64,000 nucleotides of DNA from an uncultured Collinsella sp. (GCA_900541245.1 UQIS01000001.1:55268-119267), one strand, 5' to 3'; positions 15,543 through 24,526 are shown, counted from the first letter of the stretch. Translations and numbers: made by a program. The notes: generated by a model from the letters alone, not told the origin.

Positions 15543-16466
15543 ATGGATATCAGCCGCTTTGGCGAATTCGCCATCTTAGCGCAGTCACGCACGTTTCTTG
15601 ATGCGGCGGAACTGCTTTTCATGTCGCAATCAACCCTCTCCAAGCACATCATGGCAATGGAGCACGAACTCGGCTGCAAGCTCATCGATCGAAGCCAGCG
15701 CCACGTAACACTCACCGCGCAAGGTGAAGCGCTCCTCCCCTATGCGCAAAAAATTGCGACGCTTCAGCACCGCTATCTTGCCGCCATTCAAATAGGCGCA
15801 GGTGAGCCGCTCGAGCACCTCACCGTAGGTTCTATCCCCATTATGGCCCCTTATGGGATCACGGACGCCGTCATCGATTTTCAGCAGGCGAACCCCTCAT
15901 ATTCTGTCGAGCTCATCGAAGGCGAGGGCGACACACTCAAGCGCATGCTCCTGCACGAGGACATTGACCTGGCCTTCATCCGTGACAGTGGCGCCATCGA
16001 GCCGGAGTTCAAAAAGATTCCCTTTACGACCGACCGGCTCGTGGCCGTCCTTCCGCTCGACCATCCGCTCGCCGAACGTGACACCGTCGAGATAGACGAC
16101 CTTATCGACGAGAATTTCCTCATGCTTCCCCAAGGCTCGTTCGTAAGCGAGCTCGTCCTTTCCCTTTGTCGCGAAGCTGGATTTGGCCCACGCGTTACGT
16201 TCACCGGCAAACGAGCCGAGAACATCATCTCTCTTGTCGCACGCGGCGCCGGCGTCTCATTCCTCATGCGCAAGCCGGCGGAATCGCTTGCCAGCGGAAA
16301 GGTAGCCCTGGTGCCGCTTGAGCCCGCGACGACCTCCGAGGTCAGGCTCTACCTCAAGCGGAACGCCGCGCACTCGCAGGCGGTCGTCTCGTTCATCGGC
16401 TTCCTCCCCTACCGTCAGCTCCTGCAGGGCGACCGTGCGTCTTCCACCGCGGCACGACCGTCATAA
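15543..16466 (+). CDS. LysR-family transcriptional regulator
   Basis: 307 residues; GGAGG precedes the ATG. The N-terminal winged helix (FGEFAILAQSRTFLDAAELL, FMSQSTLSKHIMAMEHELGC) is followed by a periplasmic-binding-like effector domain from about residue 90. It is convergent with the PTS operon and shares the strong terminator at 16529-16569. It could control that operon through the palindrome at 21752-21768, but this is only inference; the deformylase homologue just upstream is another candidate target. Confidence 0.9.
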   Translation: MDISRFGEFAILAQSRTFLDAAELLFMSQSTLSKHIMAMEHELGCKLIDRSQRHVTLTAQGEALLPYAQKIATLQHRYLAAIQIGAGEPLEHLTVGSIPIMAPYGITDAVIDFQQANPSYSVELIEGEGDTLKRMLLHEDIDLAFIRDSGAIEPEFKKIPFTTDRLVAVLPLDHPLAERDTVEIDDLIDENFLMLPQGSFVSELVLSLCREAGFGPRVTFTGKRAENIISLVARGAGVSFLMRKPAESLASGKVALVPLEPATTSEVRLYLKRNAAHSQAVVSFIGFLPYRQLLQGDRASSTAARPS

Positions 16467-16528
16467 TCCCCGCTGCTCCGCAACCGCAGACTTGTGTCCA
16501 CAAACACGCTGACAACGGCACTAAACAC

Positions 16529-16569
16529 AAATATGCCTCGGGCGGCACGTCGCCGTCCGAGGCATATTT
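16529..16569. terminator. Bidirectional terminator between lysR and the PTS operon
   Basis: An 18-bp stem (16529-16546 with 16552-16569, one G-U) with A residues before and T residues after. Both convergent genes end here. Confidence 0.88.
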
Positions 16570-16589
16570 AGTTAAAGTGCGCAGACAGA

Positions 16590-18032
16590 CTAGTCCACCG
16601 AGATGTTGAGCGCCTTACCGCCCTCGTCCTTCCTGGTACCGATCACCATAGCGGCGACAAGAGCCAGAACGAAAGCGACCACACCGGAGATGACAAGGCC
16701 GATAAAGCCCGTGTCGATGCCAGCAGGGTTAATAAAGCTCGGGAAACCGAGCGGGCCGGAGGCACCGAAGGCATAGAGTTTGGCACCCATGAGACCGGCG
16801 ATGGCGCCGCCTACACCAGCGGAAATAAAGGTTGCCCACATAAGGCGCTTACGCGGCAGCAAGATGGCGTAAAGCGCAGGCTCGTTGACACCGAAAATCG
16901 AAGAGACAAGGGCGGGAATGTTGACGGCAGCATTTTCCTCGGAATCCTTGGTTCGGATGACCATGCCAAGCACAGCACCGGCGATGGCACAACCGCCTGC
17001 ATACACGAGCGGATTAATGAGGTCATAGCCGTAGGTTGCGACATCGAGAAACCACAGCGGGATGATACCCCAGTGCAGGCCGAACATGACGAGCAGGCTC
17101 CAGAACGTGCCGATGACAAAGCCGGCGAGGGCGGGCTGGACGTTGATGAGCATCAGAATGATCTGGGCAACGATGTTGGAGAGGACCGTCATGACCGGAC
17201 CGACCACAAGCAGGCCAAGGATGCCGCAAATGAGGAGCGTCAGGATGTTGGAGAAGAACGAGCTCACAAGCGCGGGCAGCGCGTTAGAAAGGGCCTTGTG
17301 CACCTTGGAGGCAATCCAGACGATAAAGATCGCAGGCAGAATCGTCGATGAGTAATTCTGCATGATCAGCGGGATGCCAAAAATATCACCATAGACATTG
17401 GACTCGAAGACCGTGCCGGCGCCGAGCGTGTAGAGCGGATCTCCGCCCATAAGGGCAACGAGCGTCGGGTAGACGAGGATACCACCGAGCGCCATTCCCA
17501 TAACGGGCTTAAGTCCGAACTTCTTGGCCGACGTCCAGCCAATGATTAGCGGAAAGTAATAGAAGACCGAATCTCCGATTGCCGAGAGCGTCACATACGT
17601 ATTGCTGTCCTTGGCTAGCCAACCGGCAACCGTGCAGAGCGCGAGCATCGACTTGATAAAGCCACCGGCCATAAGCACGCCAAGAACCGGTTGCAGGATC
17701 TCGGAGATGATGGCAAGCAGACGCGAGAATGGATCGCCCTTTTTGACGTCGTCGCCCTCATCGATATCGAGTGCGGGTTCGGAGTCGAACCCGCCAATCT
17801 GAACAAGGTCGTTGTAGACGGCCTCGACAGTGGCACCAATCACGACCTGATACTGTCCGCCGGCCTGGATGACGTCAACGACGCCCTTCGTCGCCTTAAG
17901 CTCATTGGTCTGGGCGAGCGATTCATCCTTGAGGTGGAAGCGGAGACGCGTAATGCAGTGGCTCACGTCTAACACATTGTCTCGACCACCGACCTTTGTG
18001 ATGATTTCATCGCAAAGCTTCTGGTATTTCAT
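16590..18032 (-). CDS. PTS sugar permease EIIBC, glucose/beta-glucoside superfamily, no EIIA
   Basis: 480 residues from the ATG at 18030-18032, 6 bases after AAGGAG. Residues 1-80 are an EIIB domain with the phosphorylation cysteine Cys26 in DVSHCITRLRFHLKD. From about residue 100 comes an EIIC membrane domain (LQPVLGVLMAGGFIKSMLA, GMALGGILVYPTLVALMG, HWGIIPLWFLD, GVNEPALYAILLPRK) like BglF or TreB. The usual C-terminal EIIA is absent, so phosphate must come from an EIIA elsewhere. Last gene of an operon of amidohydrolase, two ceramidase-fold hydrolases and this permease; 193 bp separate it from the preceding gene, with no gene seen in between. Confidence 0.92.
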   Translation of the reverse strand: MKYQKLCDEIITKVGGRDNVLDVSHCITRLRFHLKDESLAQTNELKATKGVVDVIQAGGQYQVVIGATVEAVYNDLVQIGGFDSEPALDIDEGDDVKKGDPFSRLLAIISEILQPVLGVLMAGGFIKSMLALCTVAGWLAKDSNTYVTLSAIGDSVFYYFPLIIGWTSAKKFGLKPVMGMALGGILVYPTLVALMGGDPLYTLGAGTVFESNVYGDIFGIPLIMQNYSSTILPAIFIVWIASKVHKALSNALPALVSSFFSNILTLLICGILGLLVVGPVMTVLSNIVAQIILMLINVQPALAGFVIGTFWSLLVMFGLHWGIIPLWFLDVATYGYDLINPLVYAGGCAIAGAVLGMVIRTKDSEENAAVNIPALVSSIFGVNEPALYAILLPRKRLMWATFISAGVGGAIAGLMGAKLYAFGASGPLGFPSFINPAGIDTGFIGLVISGVVAFVLALVAAMVIGTRKDEGGKALNISVD

Positions 18033-18225
18033 GGAATTCTCCTTTTTCTGAGCGGGGCATAGCGTAGATTTCATGCCTCCGTAGTCGACGTGGGAGGACA
18101 AGGAACCCGCTTCCCCCTTTGAAATCCGCGGACGCACGTACGCCCGGGATGGGAAACGGCAGAGAAGATGGAAGATGCCGATCACATGGCAGTGAGCCTC
18201 ATTGGCCCATGCCACGCAATCAGGT

Positions 18226-19344
18226 CTACAGACGCGAAGCTGCTGCGCCGAGAAGTCTCGTCGTCTGGCAGAACTTGTCACACAGACGTTCCGGTTCACC
18301 CTGGGGAATCTGAGTACGCTCGGTCTCAAAGGAGAGGCCGTACTCGCGCGCCGGAAGGAAATACTCAAAATAGCCGTTGGTGTAACCGCAGACTATTCCC
18401 TCGACCGGGCATTCGCGCTTCATGCGAATGCCCAGGTCGCTGCCAAGCTCACTCGGGAACACAAAGAGATGCAGGCCGCCCAGACTGATGACGGCACACT
18501 TAAGCGTGAGCGAAAAGTCGTCATGGGCAACGGTGTGATAGAACGTCTGAGGCTCGATGCGGTCAAGAACGACCTCGCGATCGAGCTTGATCCGGGAAAT
18601 CGCCTCGGCAAGACCGGTCGAAACACGCTCAACCTCGGGAATGCCGCGTCCCTGGCGAAAATTGCGGTCGCTACAGTCGCCAGCAGCACCGACGACCATG
18701 GCCGGATAGTAACCAAGACTCTGAGCGAGCTTTTTGCCGGTAAGACCGGCGAGTTCGCTCGTGAGCTCCGTGCAGTCGGGTCCGACACAGGCAGAATGCA
18801 CCGCCCAGTTCACAAAGCCCGCAAATGGCTTGCCTTCGGTATCGAAGAACGATACGACAATGACCTCATTGTCGGCGAGTTCACCTGGGATGATGCGGTT
18901 GTCGTAGAAACCGGTGATGACTTTTTTGCCCATGCGGCAGGTCGCAGGTCGCGCGTTGGCGCGGCACTCTTCGAAGCATTGACAGATGGTATCGAGGAAC
19001 CAGCGATAGTAGTCCTCGTTGAATTTTCCCGTCCACCAGCCGCGATGGTAGGCGACGATCGAAGTGTGGTCGTGCGTCGCGGAGAGCAGAACGCAGTCAC
19101 GGTCGATTCCGTAGCGCTCGGCGAGCATCGTCTTAACCTCCTCGGCCATGCCCTCCTCAAACTCGAGAACATCGGCGTTGAAGAGAAAAACTTCGCGGTC
19201 GTCCTGTTGGAAAAGAATCGCGTTGGCGAAGACGTCGTCATGGACGCCTGTCGCAGGCTCCAGACGGTTGGGGAGGTTACGGTATCCGATTAGATAGATG
19301 TCGCCTTGCGGGGTAATCTTGCGGCGTGCATGTCCGATATTCAT
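18226..19344 (-). CDS. Neutral-ceramidase-fold hydrolase 1
   Basis: 372 residues from the ATG at 19342-19344, 6 bases after AAGGAG. Neutral/alkaline ceramidase N-terminal domain landmarks are in order: SATHDHTS (88-95) and AVHSACVG (His183) supplying zinc histidines, GAAGDCSDRN (Ser225 as nucleophile candidate), FPSELG (Glu299), and GYTNGYFEYF (Tyr ligand). No signal peptide, so probably cytoplasmic. The family hydrolyses amide bonds of ceramides, but many bacterial members of this short type are uncharacterised. The following PTS permease suggests a carbohydrate-linked substrate taken up and phosphorylated (inference). The preceding gene is a paralogue. Confidence 0.75.
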   Translation of the reverse strand: MNIGHARRKITPQGDIYLIGYRNLPNRLEPATGVHDDVFANAILFQQDDREVFLFNADVLEFEEGMAEEVKTMLAERYGIDRDCVLLSATHDHTSIVAYHRGWWTGKFNEDYYRWFLDTICQCFEECRANARPATCRMGKKVITGFYDNRIIPGELADNEVIVVSFFDTEGKPFAGFVNWAVHSACVGPDCTELTSELAGLTGKKLAQSLGYYPAMVVGAAGDCSDRNFRQGRGIPEVERVSTGLAEAISRIKLDREVVLDRIEPQTFYHTVAHDDFSLTLKCAVISLGGLHLFVFPSELGSDLGIRMKRECPVEGIVCGYTNGYFEYFLPAREYGLSFETERTQIPQGEPERLCDKFCQTTRLLGAAASRL

Positions 19345-19361
19345 GCAAGTTCTCCTTTTTG

Positions 19362-20609
19362 TCATGCCGCGTTTAAAGCGGCAAGGATGGTTTGAAGGAG
19401 GCGCTCATGGGAACCGGCGGCGAAGCCGGAGTTCATGGCCTCATAGGTGATTTTCTCGTACGCATCGGGGGCCGGCAGATACTTTTGCCCTCCGTTGACA
19501 AGCGTGGCAAAGAGCACGGGGCAGAATCGGGCGGCGCGCACGGCGGCGCCAAACGAGCTCGAAACCTCGGGCTGGATACCAACGAACTCGACATTTCCCA
19601 GCCGAAGTAAATAGACCCTCGTACGCTGTTCGCCTGCCGCATGAAACTCATAAGTTCGATGCGGGGCCAATGAGCAGAAGTCGGCGCGCGTCTGGGCGGG
19701 CAAAAGGACGTCGACCGTGCGAGCATCGACGCCGATGGCATCGTCCTCACGCGCCGCACGGACGGCCTCAATCAACGCATCGCTCATAGCGCGACCCTGT
19801 CGATGCAGCATGCGATATCCACTCTCGTGAGCATCTAACGTTTGCTTCGCCCCGGTCGAATCGAACGCAACGGTTACGGCGCGCTCCGCCGGACTCTGAT
19901 CCCCCGCGGCACCGGGTAGCAGCAACACGACTCCGCCCAATTCGCGCTCGAGAGCCATGGCGGCAAAGCCAAAGAGGTCCCCGCTCACCAAGCGCTTCCC
20001 CTGAGAATCGTGCGATCCGTCGAGCACGGAAGACTGGACATCAGCCGTCGCAAGCATGGCAACGAGCCCGTCCTCGGCATCCCTCGCGACAAGTACGGGC
20101 ATCGCGTGGTCGGCAAACCCCTTGGGGTCTACTCCCAGCCACCAGCCGGCCGGTGTCTCAATGTCGCGGTTAACGTTCACAGGACAGTAGCCCTCCGCCG
20201 AGGCGAGCGTGACAGAGCGAATGCCCGCAACCGCCTGCTCAACGGCCGCGCGTGTCGCGGCGATGAGCGCGGCACGATAGCGCTCATTTCGATCGCGGGC
20301 ATCGGTGTCGGCCAGATGCCCAGGGGTGCGCACGTGAGGCGCAGAAAACGTGTGGGTCGGGACCACCCAAGAAAAGGCGCCGTCGCAATTGGAGACATCC
20401 TTGACAACCTCACGCAGATCGACGAGTAGGGCCGGAGCGATCGAGGTAACCTCAAGTGAAAGGATGCAAGCGCGCCGCCCCATCCCTTCGACCACGAAGG
20501 CACGGGCAAAGATTTCATGACGGAGTGCGTCGAAACCGTCGAACGGCAATACGTCCTCTAAGTTAATGGCCACCCGGGCGGCTCCGGCCTTCATCTCTCC
20601 CTTATCCAT
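19362..20609 (-). CDS. Neutral-ceramidase-fold hydrolase 2
   Basis: 415 residues with AAGGAGGGCG before ATG. Landmarks parallel those of its neighbour: PTHTFSAPH (84-92), GAAGDQSPAE (Ser239 region), GIQPEVSSSFG (Glu) and VNGGQKYLP (Tyr). The protein starts without a signal peptide. Overall similarity to hydrolase 1 is low outside these motifs, so this is an old duplication or separate recruitment. Seventeen bases separate the two genes, so they are co-translated and could form a heteromer (inference). Confidence 0.7.
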   Translation of the reverse strand: MDKGEMKAGAARVAINLEDVLPFDGFDALRHEIFARAFVVEGMGRRACILSLEVTSIAPALLVDLREVVKDVSNCDGAFSWVVPTHTFSAPHVRTPGHLADTDARDRNERYRAALIAATRAAVEQAVAGIRSVTLASAEGYCPVNVNRDIETPAGWWLGVDPKGFADHAMPVLVARDAEDGLVAMLATADVQSSVLDGSHDSQGKRLVSGDLFGFAAMALERELGGVVLLLPGAAGDQSPAERAVTVAFDSTGAKQTLDAHESGYRMLHRQGRAMSDALIEAVRAAREDDAIGVDARTVDVLLPAQTRADFCSLAPHRTYEFHAAGEQRTRVYLLRLGNVEFVGIQPEVSSSFGAAVRAARFCPVLFATLVNGGQKYLPAPDAYEKITYEAMNSGFAAGSHERLLQTILAALNAA

Positions 20610-20635
20610 GGCGAACGCCCTCCTTTATCTGTCGC

Positions 20636-21670
20636 TCACTCGATGCCGTACAAGCGCTGTGCCGTGCCGCCAAGCATAAGGTCCTTGTCCGTATCACTTA
20701 AATCTGTGGCGCGGACGCAGGCGACACCCCCTGTTAGCCACTCGCGTTTAACGGGATAACTCGTACCAAAGACAATATGGTCTGCACCAAGGACTTCAAC
20801 CGCACAGGCAAGAAGCGTTTCGCCCCAGGGCTGAGCATGGGACATGTCGAAATAGACGTTGTTCTCAAGACGCTTGGAGACCGTCTCGATATCGGCCTGG
20901 AAGCGACCCGAAGCATCAGGGCGCTTGGGACCATGAGGCAGCAGCATCTCCTTGAACGCAAAGTATGCGCCGCCGAGCATGGAGTGGACCATCTTGATAT
21001 TGGGGTAGCGCTCAAAGAAATCGCCAAAGATCTCTCGGCCGATCGCCGTAGTTTGGTCGACGCAGCGGCCATAAGAGCGGCGAAGGTTGTCGTACGCGAG
21101 AAGCGATTCGTTCTCGACCGGCACGGGAACATGGTGCACGTAAACGGTGACATGGCGTTCGTTCAGGTGCTCGAAAAAGCTCGAGAAGACCTGGTCGTCG
21201 AGATAGCGCTTGCCGTAGTGAGCGCAGAGCTGCACACCCGCAAAACCATCGTCGAGCCTGCGATCGAGCTCCTCCAAATTCGCTTTGGTGCCAAAGGGCG
21301 GCACAGCGACAAGCGGAATCAGACGGCCACTTGACGCCTTCGCGTCAGCAGCCATACCGTCGTTGAAACGCCGGCACATCTCGAGCGACATCCACTCGTG
21401 ACAACCGGGGAGCTTGAGGATCGCCTTGTCGACCCCCGCCTCATCCATATCGGCCAAGCGCTTCTCGAGGGTGTAGTCGCCCTCAATGTAGTTAAGACCC
21501 GGAGAACCGGCGGGCATCTCGATCACGATCTGTCGTTTGCCGGCGGAATTCATGGTTAGATAGCCTTCGGTGTCATAGGCGCGGGGTACCTCGGCCAAAA
21601 ACTGTTCGCAGAGCGTCTCGTCATGAAAGATGTGCTCGTCGAACCAGTAGGAATTTGCATCGATAATCAT
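20636..21670 (-). CDS. Amidohydrolase-2 (ACMSD-like) family TIM-barrel hydrolase
   Basis: 344 residues. It begins MIIDANSYWFDEHIFHDE, where the usual metal HxH is replaced by DANSYW. Later landmarks are ADMDEAGVDKAILKLPG, TVYVHHVPVP, KMVHSMLGG and DHIVFGTSYPVKREW near the C-terminus, the position of the catalytic Asp/Gly-Ser/Thr region. Members act as decarboxylases or hydrolases. Loss of the N-terminal HxH means metal binding may differ. First gene of the ceramidase-fold/PTS operon, 26 bp upstream of the next gene. The operator-like palindrome at 21752-21768 lies upstream. Confidence 0.8.
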   Translation of the reverse strand: MIIDANSYWFDEHIFHDETLCEQFLAEVPRAYDTEGYLTMNSAGKRQIVIEMPAGSPGLNYIEGDYTLEKRLADMDEAGVDKAILKLPGCHEWMSLEMCRRFNDGMAADAKASSGRLIPLVAVPPFGTKANLEELDRRLDDGFAGVQLCAHYGKRYLDDQVFSSFFEHLNERHVTVYVHHVPVPVENESLLAYDNLRRSYGRCVDQTTAIGREIFGDFFERYPNIKMVHSMLGGAYFAFKEMLLPHGPKRPDASGRFQADIETVSKRLENNVYFDMSHAQPWGETLLACAVEVLGADHIVFGTSYPVKREWLTGGVACVRATDLSDTDKDLMLGGTAQRLYGIE

Positions 21671-21751
21671 TGGTTGGAACCGCCTTTCATCTTGTTGAAA
21701 ACATTCTAGAAAAGCAGGTACCCGGACATCAATTCCAGCTTAAGCCCACTG

Positions 21752-21768
21752 TATTCCATTTTGGAATA
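21752..21768. promoter_or_regulatory. Palindromic operator TATTCCA-TTT-TGGAATA upstream of the catabolic operon
   Basis: Perfect 7-bp arms with a 3-base centre, about 82 bp before the amidohydrolase start. A partial copy (AATTCCAG) precedes it and TTCTAGAA (21704-21711) follows nearer the gene. Suits a dimeric regulator; which one is unknown. Confidence 0.5.
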
Positions 21769-21838
21769 GAACTTACCGCTCACACGCGAACCTCGCCCGC
21801 TCAACGAGACAAGCGCTAACAGCACGGGCTTAGACAGA

Positions 21839-21875
21839 AAACGGTCGGCCCGCATCCGTTGCGGGCCGACCGTTT
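21839..21875 (-). terminator. Terminator after the HTH-alaA gene
   Basis: A 15-bp stem, AAACGGTCGGCCCGC (21839-21853) with GCGGGCCGACCGTTT (21861-21875); on the minus strand it is followed by TTTTCTG. Confidence 0.85.
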
Positions 21876-21896
21876 CATTACAGTCTACCTTTGCCG

Positions 21897-23417
21897 TTAC
21901 GCCTGGCGGTAGTGATCGAAGAAATCGGCGAGGTCTTCGAGGGACTCTTTGAGCACTTCCATGCGCGGCAGGTACACGATGCGGAAGTGATCGGGCTCGG
22001 CCCAGTTAAAGCCGCCGCCGCGCGTGATCAGAATCTTCTTCTCATGCAGCAGGTCGAGGGCAAACTGCTCGTCATCGGTGATGTTGAACTTCTTCACATC
22101 CATCTTGGGGAAGATGTAGAACGCTGCACGCGGCTTAACCACCGAGATGCCGTCAATCTTGTTGAGCGCCTCATACACAAAGTTGCGCTGCTCGTAGACA
22201 CGGCCGCCGGGACGGATGTAGTCGTTAACGGACTGATGGCCACCGAGTGCCGTCTGAACGATCGACTGAGCCGGCACGTTGGAACACAGACGCATGTTAG
22301 AGAGCATGTTGATGCCCATGATGAAGTCGCTCATGCAGCGCTGGTTGCCCGAAAGCACCATCCAGCCAATGCGATAGCCCGCGATCATGTGCGACTTGGA
22401 AAGGCCGCTAAAGGTGACACAGGGCAGATCGGGGGCGAGCGAGGCAATCGAGACGTGCTCGTAGCCGTCCATGCACAGGCGGTCGTAGATCTCATCGGCA
22501 AAGATCATCAGCTGATGCCTGCGTGCAATCTCGACGATGCCCTCGAGCACCTCGCGCGGATAGACAGAACCCGTGGGGTTGTTGGGGTTGATGATGACGA
22601 GGGCTTTGGTCGCGCTCGTAATCTTGGACTCCATATCCTCAAGGTCGGGATACCAATCCGCCTGCTCATCGCACAGATAATGTACGGGATGACCGCCGGC
22701 AAGGGTTGCACACGCCGTCCAGAGCGGATAGTCGGGGCTGGGGATCAGAATCTCATCGCCGTTGTCGAGCAGCGCGTTCATCGAAAGCTGAATGAGCTCG
22801 GACACGCCGTTGCCCGTGTAGATATGCTCCATCTGAACGTTGGGCAGGCCCTTGATCTGCGAATACTGCATGATTGCCTTGCGCGCGGAGAACAGGCCAC
22901 GCGAGTTGGAATAGCCTTCGCAGTCGGGCAGCTGCTGGCGCATGTCCTTGATGACCTCATCGGGTGTGCGGAAACCGAAGGGCGCCGGGTTGCCGATATT
23001 GAGCTTGAGGATGCGCTCGCCCTCGTCCTCCATACGGGCGGCCTCGTCGACGACGGGACCGCGCACGTCATACAGGACGTTGTCGAGTTTGGTGGATTTA
23101 GAAAAAGTACGCATGGTGGTGCTCCTTGCAATTTGAGCTGAGGGATGGGGTTCGGGCTTGGAATCGTTGAGAGGCGATGATGTCTCGCCTTGATCGGCGT
23201 CACCGGCAAGCAGCCAGGTAACATCGACCTCCAAAATGCGGGCGAGCAGCTCTGCCACATCGCGCCGCGGGATCGTCTTGCCGCTCACATATTGGCTCAT
23301 CTGACTCTTGCCGAGTTTTTTGCCGAGCATCTCCGATGCACGAATCACGTCCGACTGTCGAACATCGCGATCGGACATAGCCTGTCGCAGGCGATCGCTG
23401 AACGTCTCTTGGGCCAC
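21897..23417 (-). CDS. alaA: HTH-AlaA fusion: XRE-type DNA-binding domain joined to alanine aminotransferase
   Basis: 506 residues from GTG (23415-23417) with AAGGAGG 5 bases upstream. Residues about 5-70 are a Cro/CI-type helix-turn-helix (FSDRLRQAMSDRDVRQSDVI, LGKSQMSQYVSGKTIPRRDV, EVDVTWLL). A linker of about 30 residues follows. From residue 102 it matches E. coli AlaA closely: SKLDNVLYDVRGPV-like start, LKLNIGNPAPFGF, NGVSELIQLSMNALLDNGDE, DYPLWTA, NPNNPTG, TFSGLSKSHMIAGYRIGWM with the PLP Lys, and GGRVYEQR. An internal ATG at 23112-23114 has AAGGAG 7 bases upstream and would give a 405-residue protein, the normal AlaA length. It transfers amino groups between alanine and glutamate. Four GTTCAATT half-sites upstream suggest autoregulation. 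Confidence 0.9.
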   Translation of the reverse strand: MAQETFSDRLRQAMSDRDVRQSDVIRASEMLGKKLGKSQMSQYVSGKTIPRRDVAELLARILEVDVTWLLAGDADQGETSSPLNDSKPEPHPSAQIARSTTMRTFSKSTKLDNVLYDVRGPVVDEAARMEDEGERILKLNIGNPAPFGFRTPDEVIKDMRQQLPDCEGYSNSRGLFSARKAIMQYSQIKGLPNVQMEHIYTGNGVSELIQLSMNALLDNGDEILIPSPDYPLWTACATLAGGHPVHYLCDEQADWYPDLEDMESKITSATKALVIINPNNPTGSVYPREVLEGIVEIARRHQLMIFADEIYDRLCMDGYEHVSIASLAPDLPCVTFSGLSKSHMIAGYRIGWMVLSGNQRCMSDFIMGINMLSNMRLCSNVPAQSIVQTALGGHQSVNDYIRPGGRVYEQRNFVYEALNKIDGISVVKPRAAFYIFPKMDVKKFNITDDEQFALDLLHEKKILITRGGGFNWAEPDHFRIVYLPRMEVLKESLEDLADFFDHYRQA

Positions 23418-23438
23418 TAGAACCTCCTTGCTGGCAAA

Positions 23439-23519
23439 GTTCAATTTATAGAACACGAATTGAACCAAAGTTCAATTTAGGCAGCAGTATAGCGCGGCAC
23501 ATTATCCGAAAGTTCAATT
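23439..23519. promoter_or_regulatory. GTTCAATT operator array upstream of HTH-alaA
   Basis: Half-sites GTTCAATT at 23439-23446, 23470-23477 and 23512-23519, and AATTGAAC at 23458-23465. The middle two form a perfect palindrome AATTGAAC-CAAA-GTTCAATT (23458-23477). They lie 22-102 bp before the GTG start, where an autoregulating Cro/CI-type domain would bind. Confidence 0.75.
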
Positions 23520-23579
23520 CCACAAGAAAATGTACCGAGCCTCGAGAATTGTCCCAAAGTAGACAACAGGTACGCGCTT

Positions 23580-24437
23580 TTAGAGATATTCAAGGAAACG
23601 AGCCGCCGCAAGCGAAACGTCAGCGGTGCGGTATATGGCGTTGATCTGCCGATGAGGATGTCCCTCGAGCGGGCGCACGGCAACATCGAACTGGCAGCGG
23701 CGCAAGATGAGCGCCGGAAGAATGCTCACGCCCAGACCGTCCTCGACCATGGCCATAATCGCATAATCATCCCAGGTCGACAGCTTAGAGCGTACCGCCA
23801 GGCCCGCGCGGCGAAACAGCGGCGTAATCTCGTCGTCGCTATCGCGTTCCAGCAGAATAAACTGCTCGTTGGCCAAATCGGCAAGGGAAACGACCTCCGC
23901 GGTAGCAAGCGAGGAGTCCGCTGGCACCACGGCCATCAACTCATCTTGCACCAACGGCCGCGACGCCATGCCGGCGCCGCGTGGTTCGCGCGGAATAAAG
24001 CCCAGGTCGCAGCGACCTTCCGCCACCCATTGCTCAATCTCGGAGTAATCACCCATCAGCAGCTCGTAATCGACGTCCGGGTGATCGGCGCGAAAGTGCG
24101 CAATCACCGGCGGCAGCACGTGGGTCGCAACGCTCGAAAACGTACCGATGCAGATTTTGCCGCGCATGAGCCCACGCATCTCATCCACCCGTCGCTGCAA
24201 GCGAGTGAATTCCTCACAGAGCGCCTCGACAGCCGGCATGACCTGCCGCCCGTCGGCAGAAAGCACTACGCCCTCGCGACTGCGGTCGAGCACCTTAAAG
24301 CCCCAATCGGCCTCAAGATCGGCCACCATACGGCTCACGCCCGACTGCGAATAGCTCAGCCGCTCGGCAGCACGCGTAAAGCTTCCGGCGCGCACCGTCT
24401 CCAGCAGCACCTGCATCTTTTGAATATTCGTTTCCAC
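23580..24437 (-). CDS. LysR-family regulator, divergent from an EamA exporter
   Basis: 285 residues from GTG (24435-24437), chosen because GGAGG lies 7 bases before it; an in-frame ATG 21 bases earlier has no ribosome-binding site. The HTH (LLETVRAGSFTRAAERLSYS, QSGVSRMVADLEADWGFKVL) is followed by an effector domain (GKICIGTFSSVATHVLPPVI, MVEDGLGVSILP). Clear paralogue in plan of the LysR at 61043-61909, which also diverges from an EamA gene. A GTTCAC-CCATA-GTGAAC palindrome (24510-24526) in the gap suits a LysR T-N11-A box. Confidence 0.9.
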   Translation of the reverse strand: METNIQKMQVLLETVRAGSFTRAAERLSYSQSGVSRMVADLEADWGFKVLDRSREGVVLSADGRQVMPAVEALCEEFTRLQRRVDEMRGLMRGKICIGTFSSVATHVLPPVIAHFRADHPDVDYELLMGDYSEIEQWVAEGRCDLGFIPREPRGAGMASRPLVQDELMAVVPADSSLATAEVVSLADLANEQFILLERDSDDEITPLFRRAGLAVRSKLSTWDDYAIMAMVEDGLGVSILPALILRRCQFDVAVRPLEGHPHRQINAIYRTADVSLAAARFLEYL

Positions 24438-24509
24438 GAGGCGCCTCCACCTATGCATGAGTTTTTGTCATGTTAACTATGCATTATATTCGCTTTTCTT
24501 CTATAGCCA

Positions 24510-24526
24510 GTTCACCCATAGTGAAC
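24510..24526. promoter_or_regulatory. LysR-type operator between lysR and eamA
   Basis: GTTCACCCATAGTGAAC: 6-bp perfect arms with the T-N11-A layout, in the 118-bp divergent gap. Confidence 0.55.

Noticed and set aside
23520..23579. TTGTCCCAAAGTAGACAA as a further palindrome-family member
   Set aside because: Only 5-bp arms.
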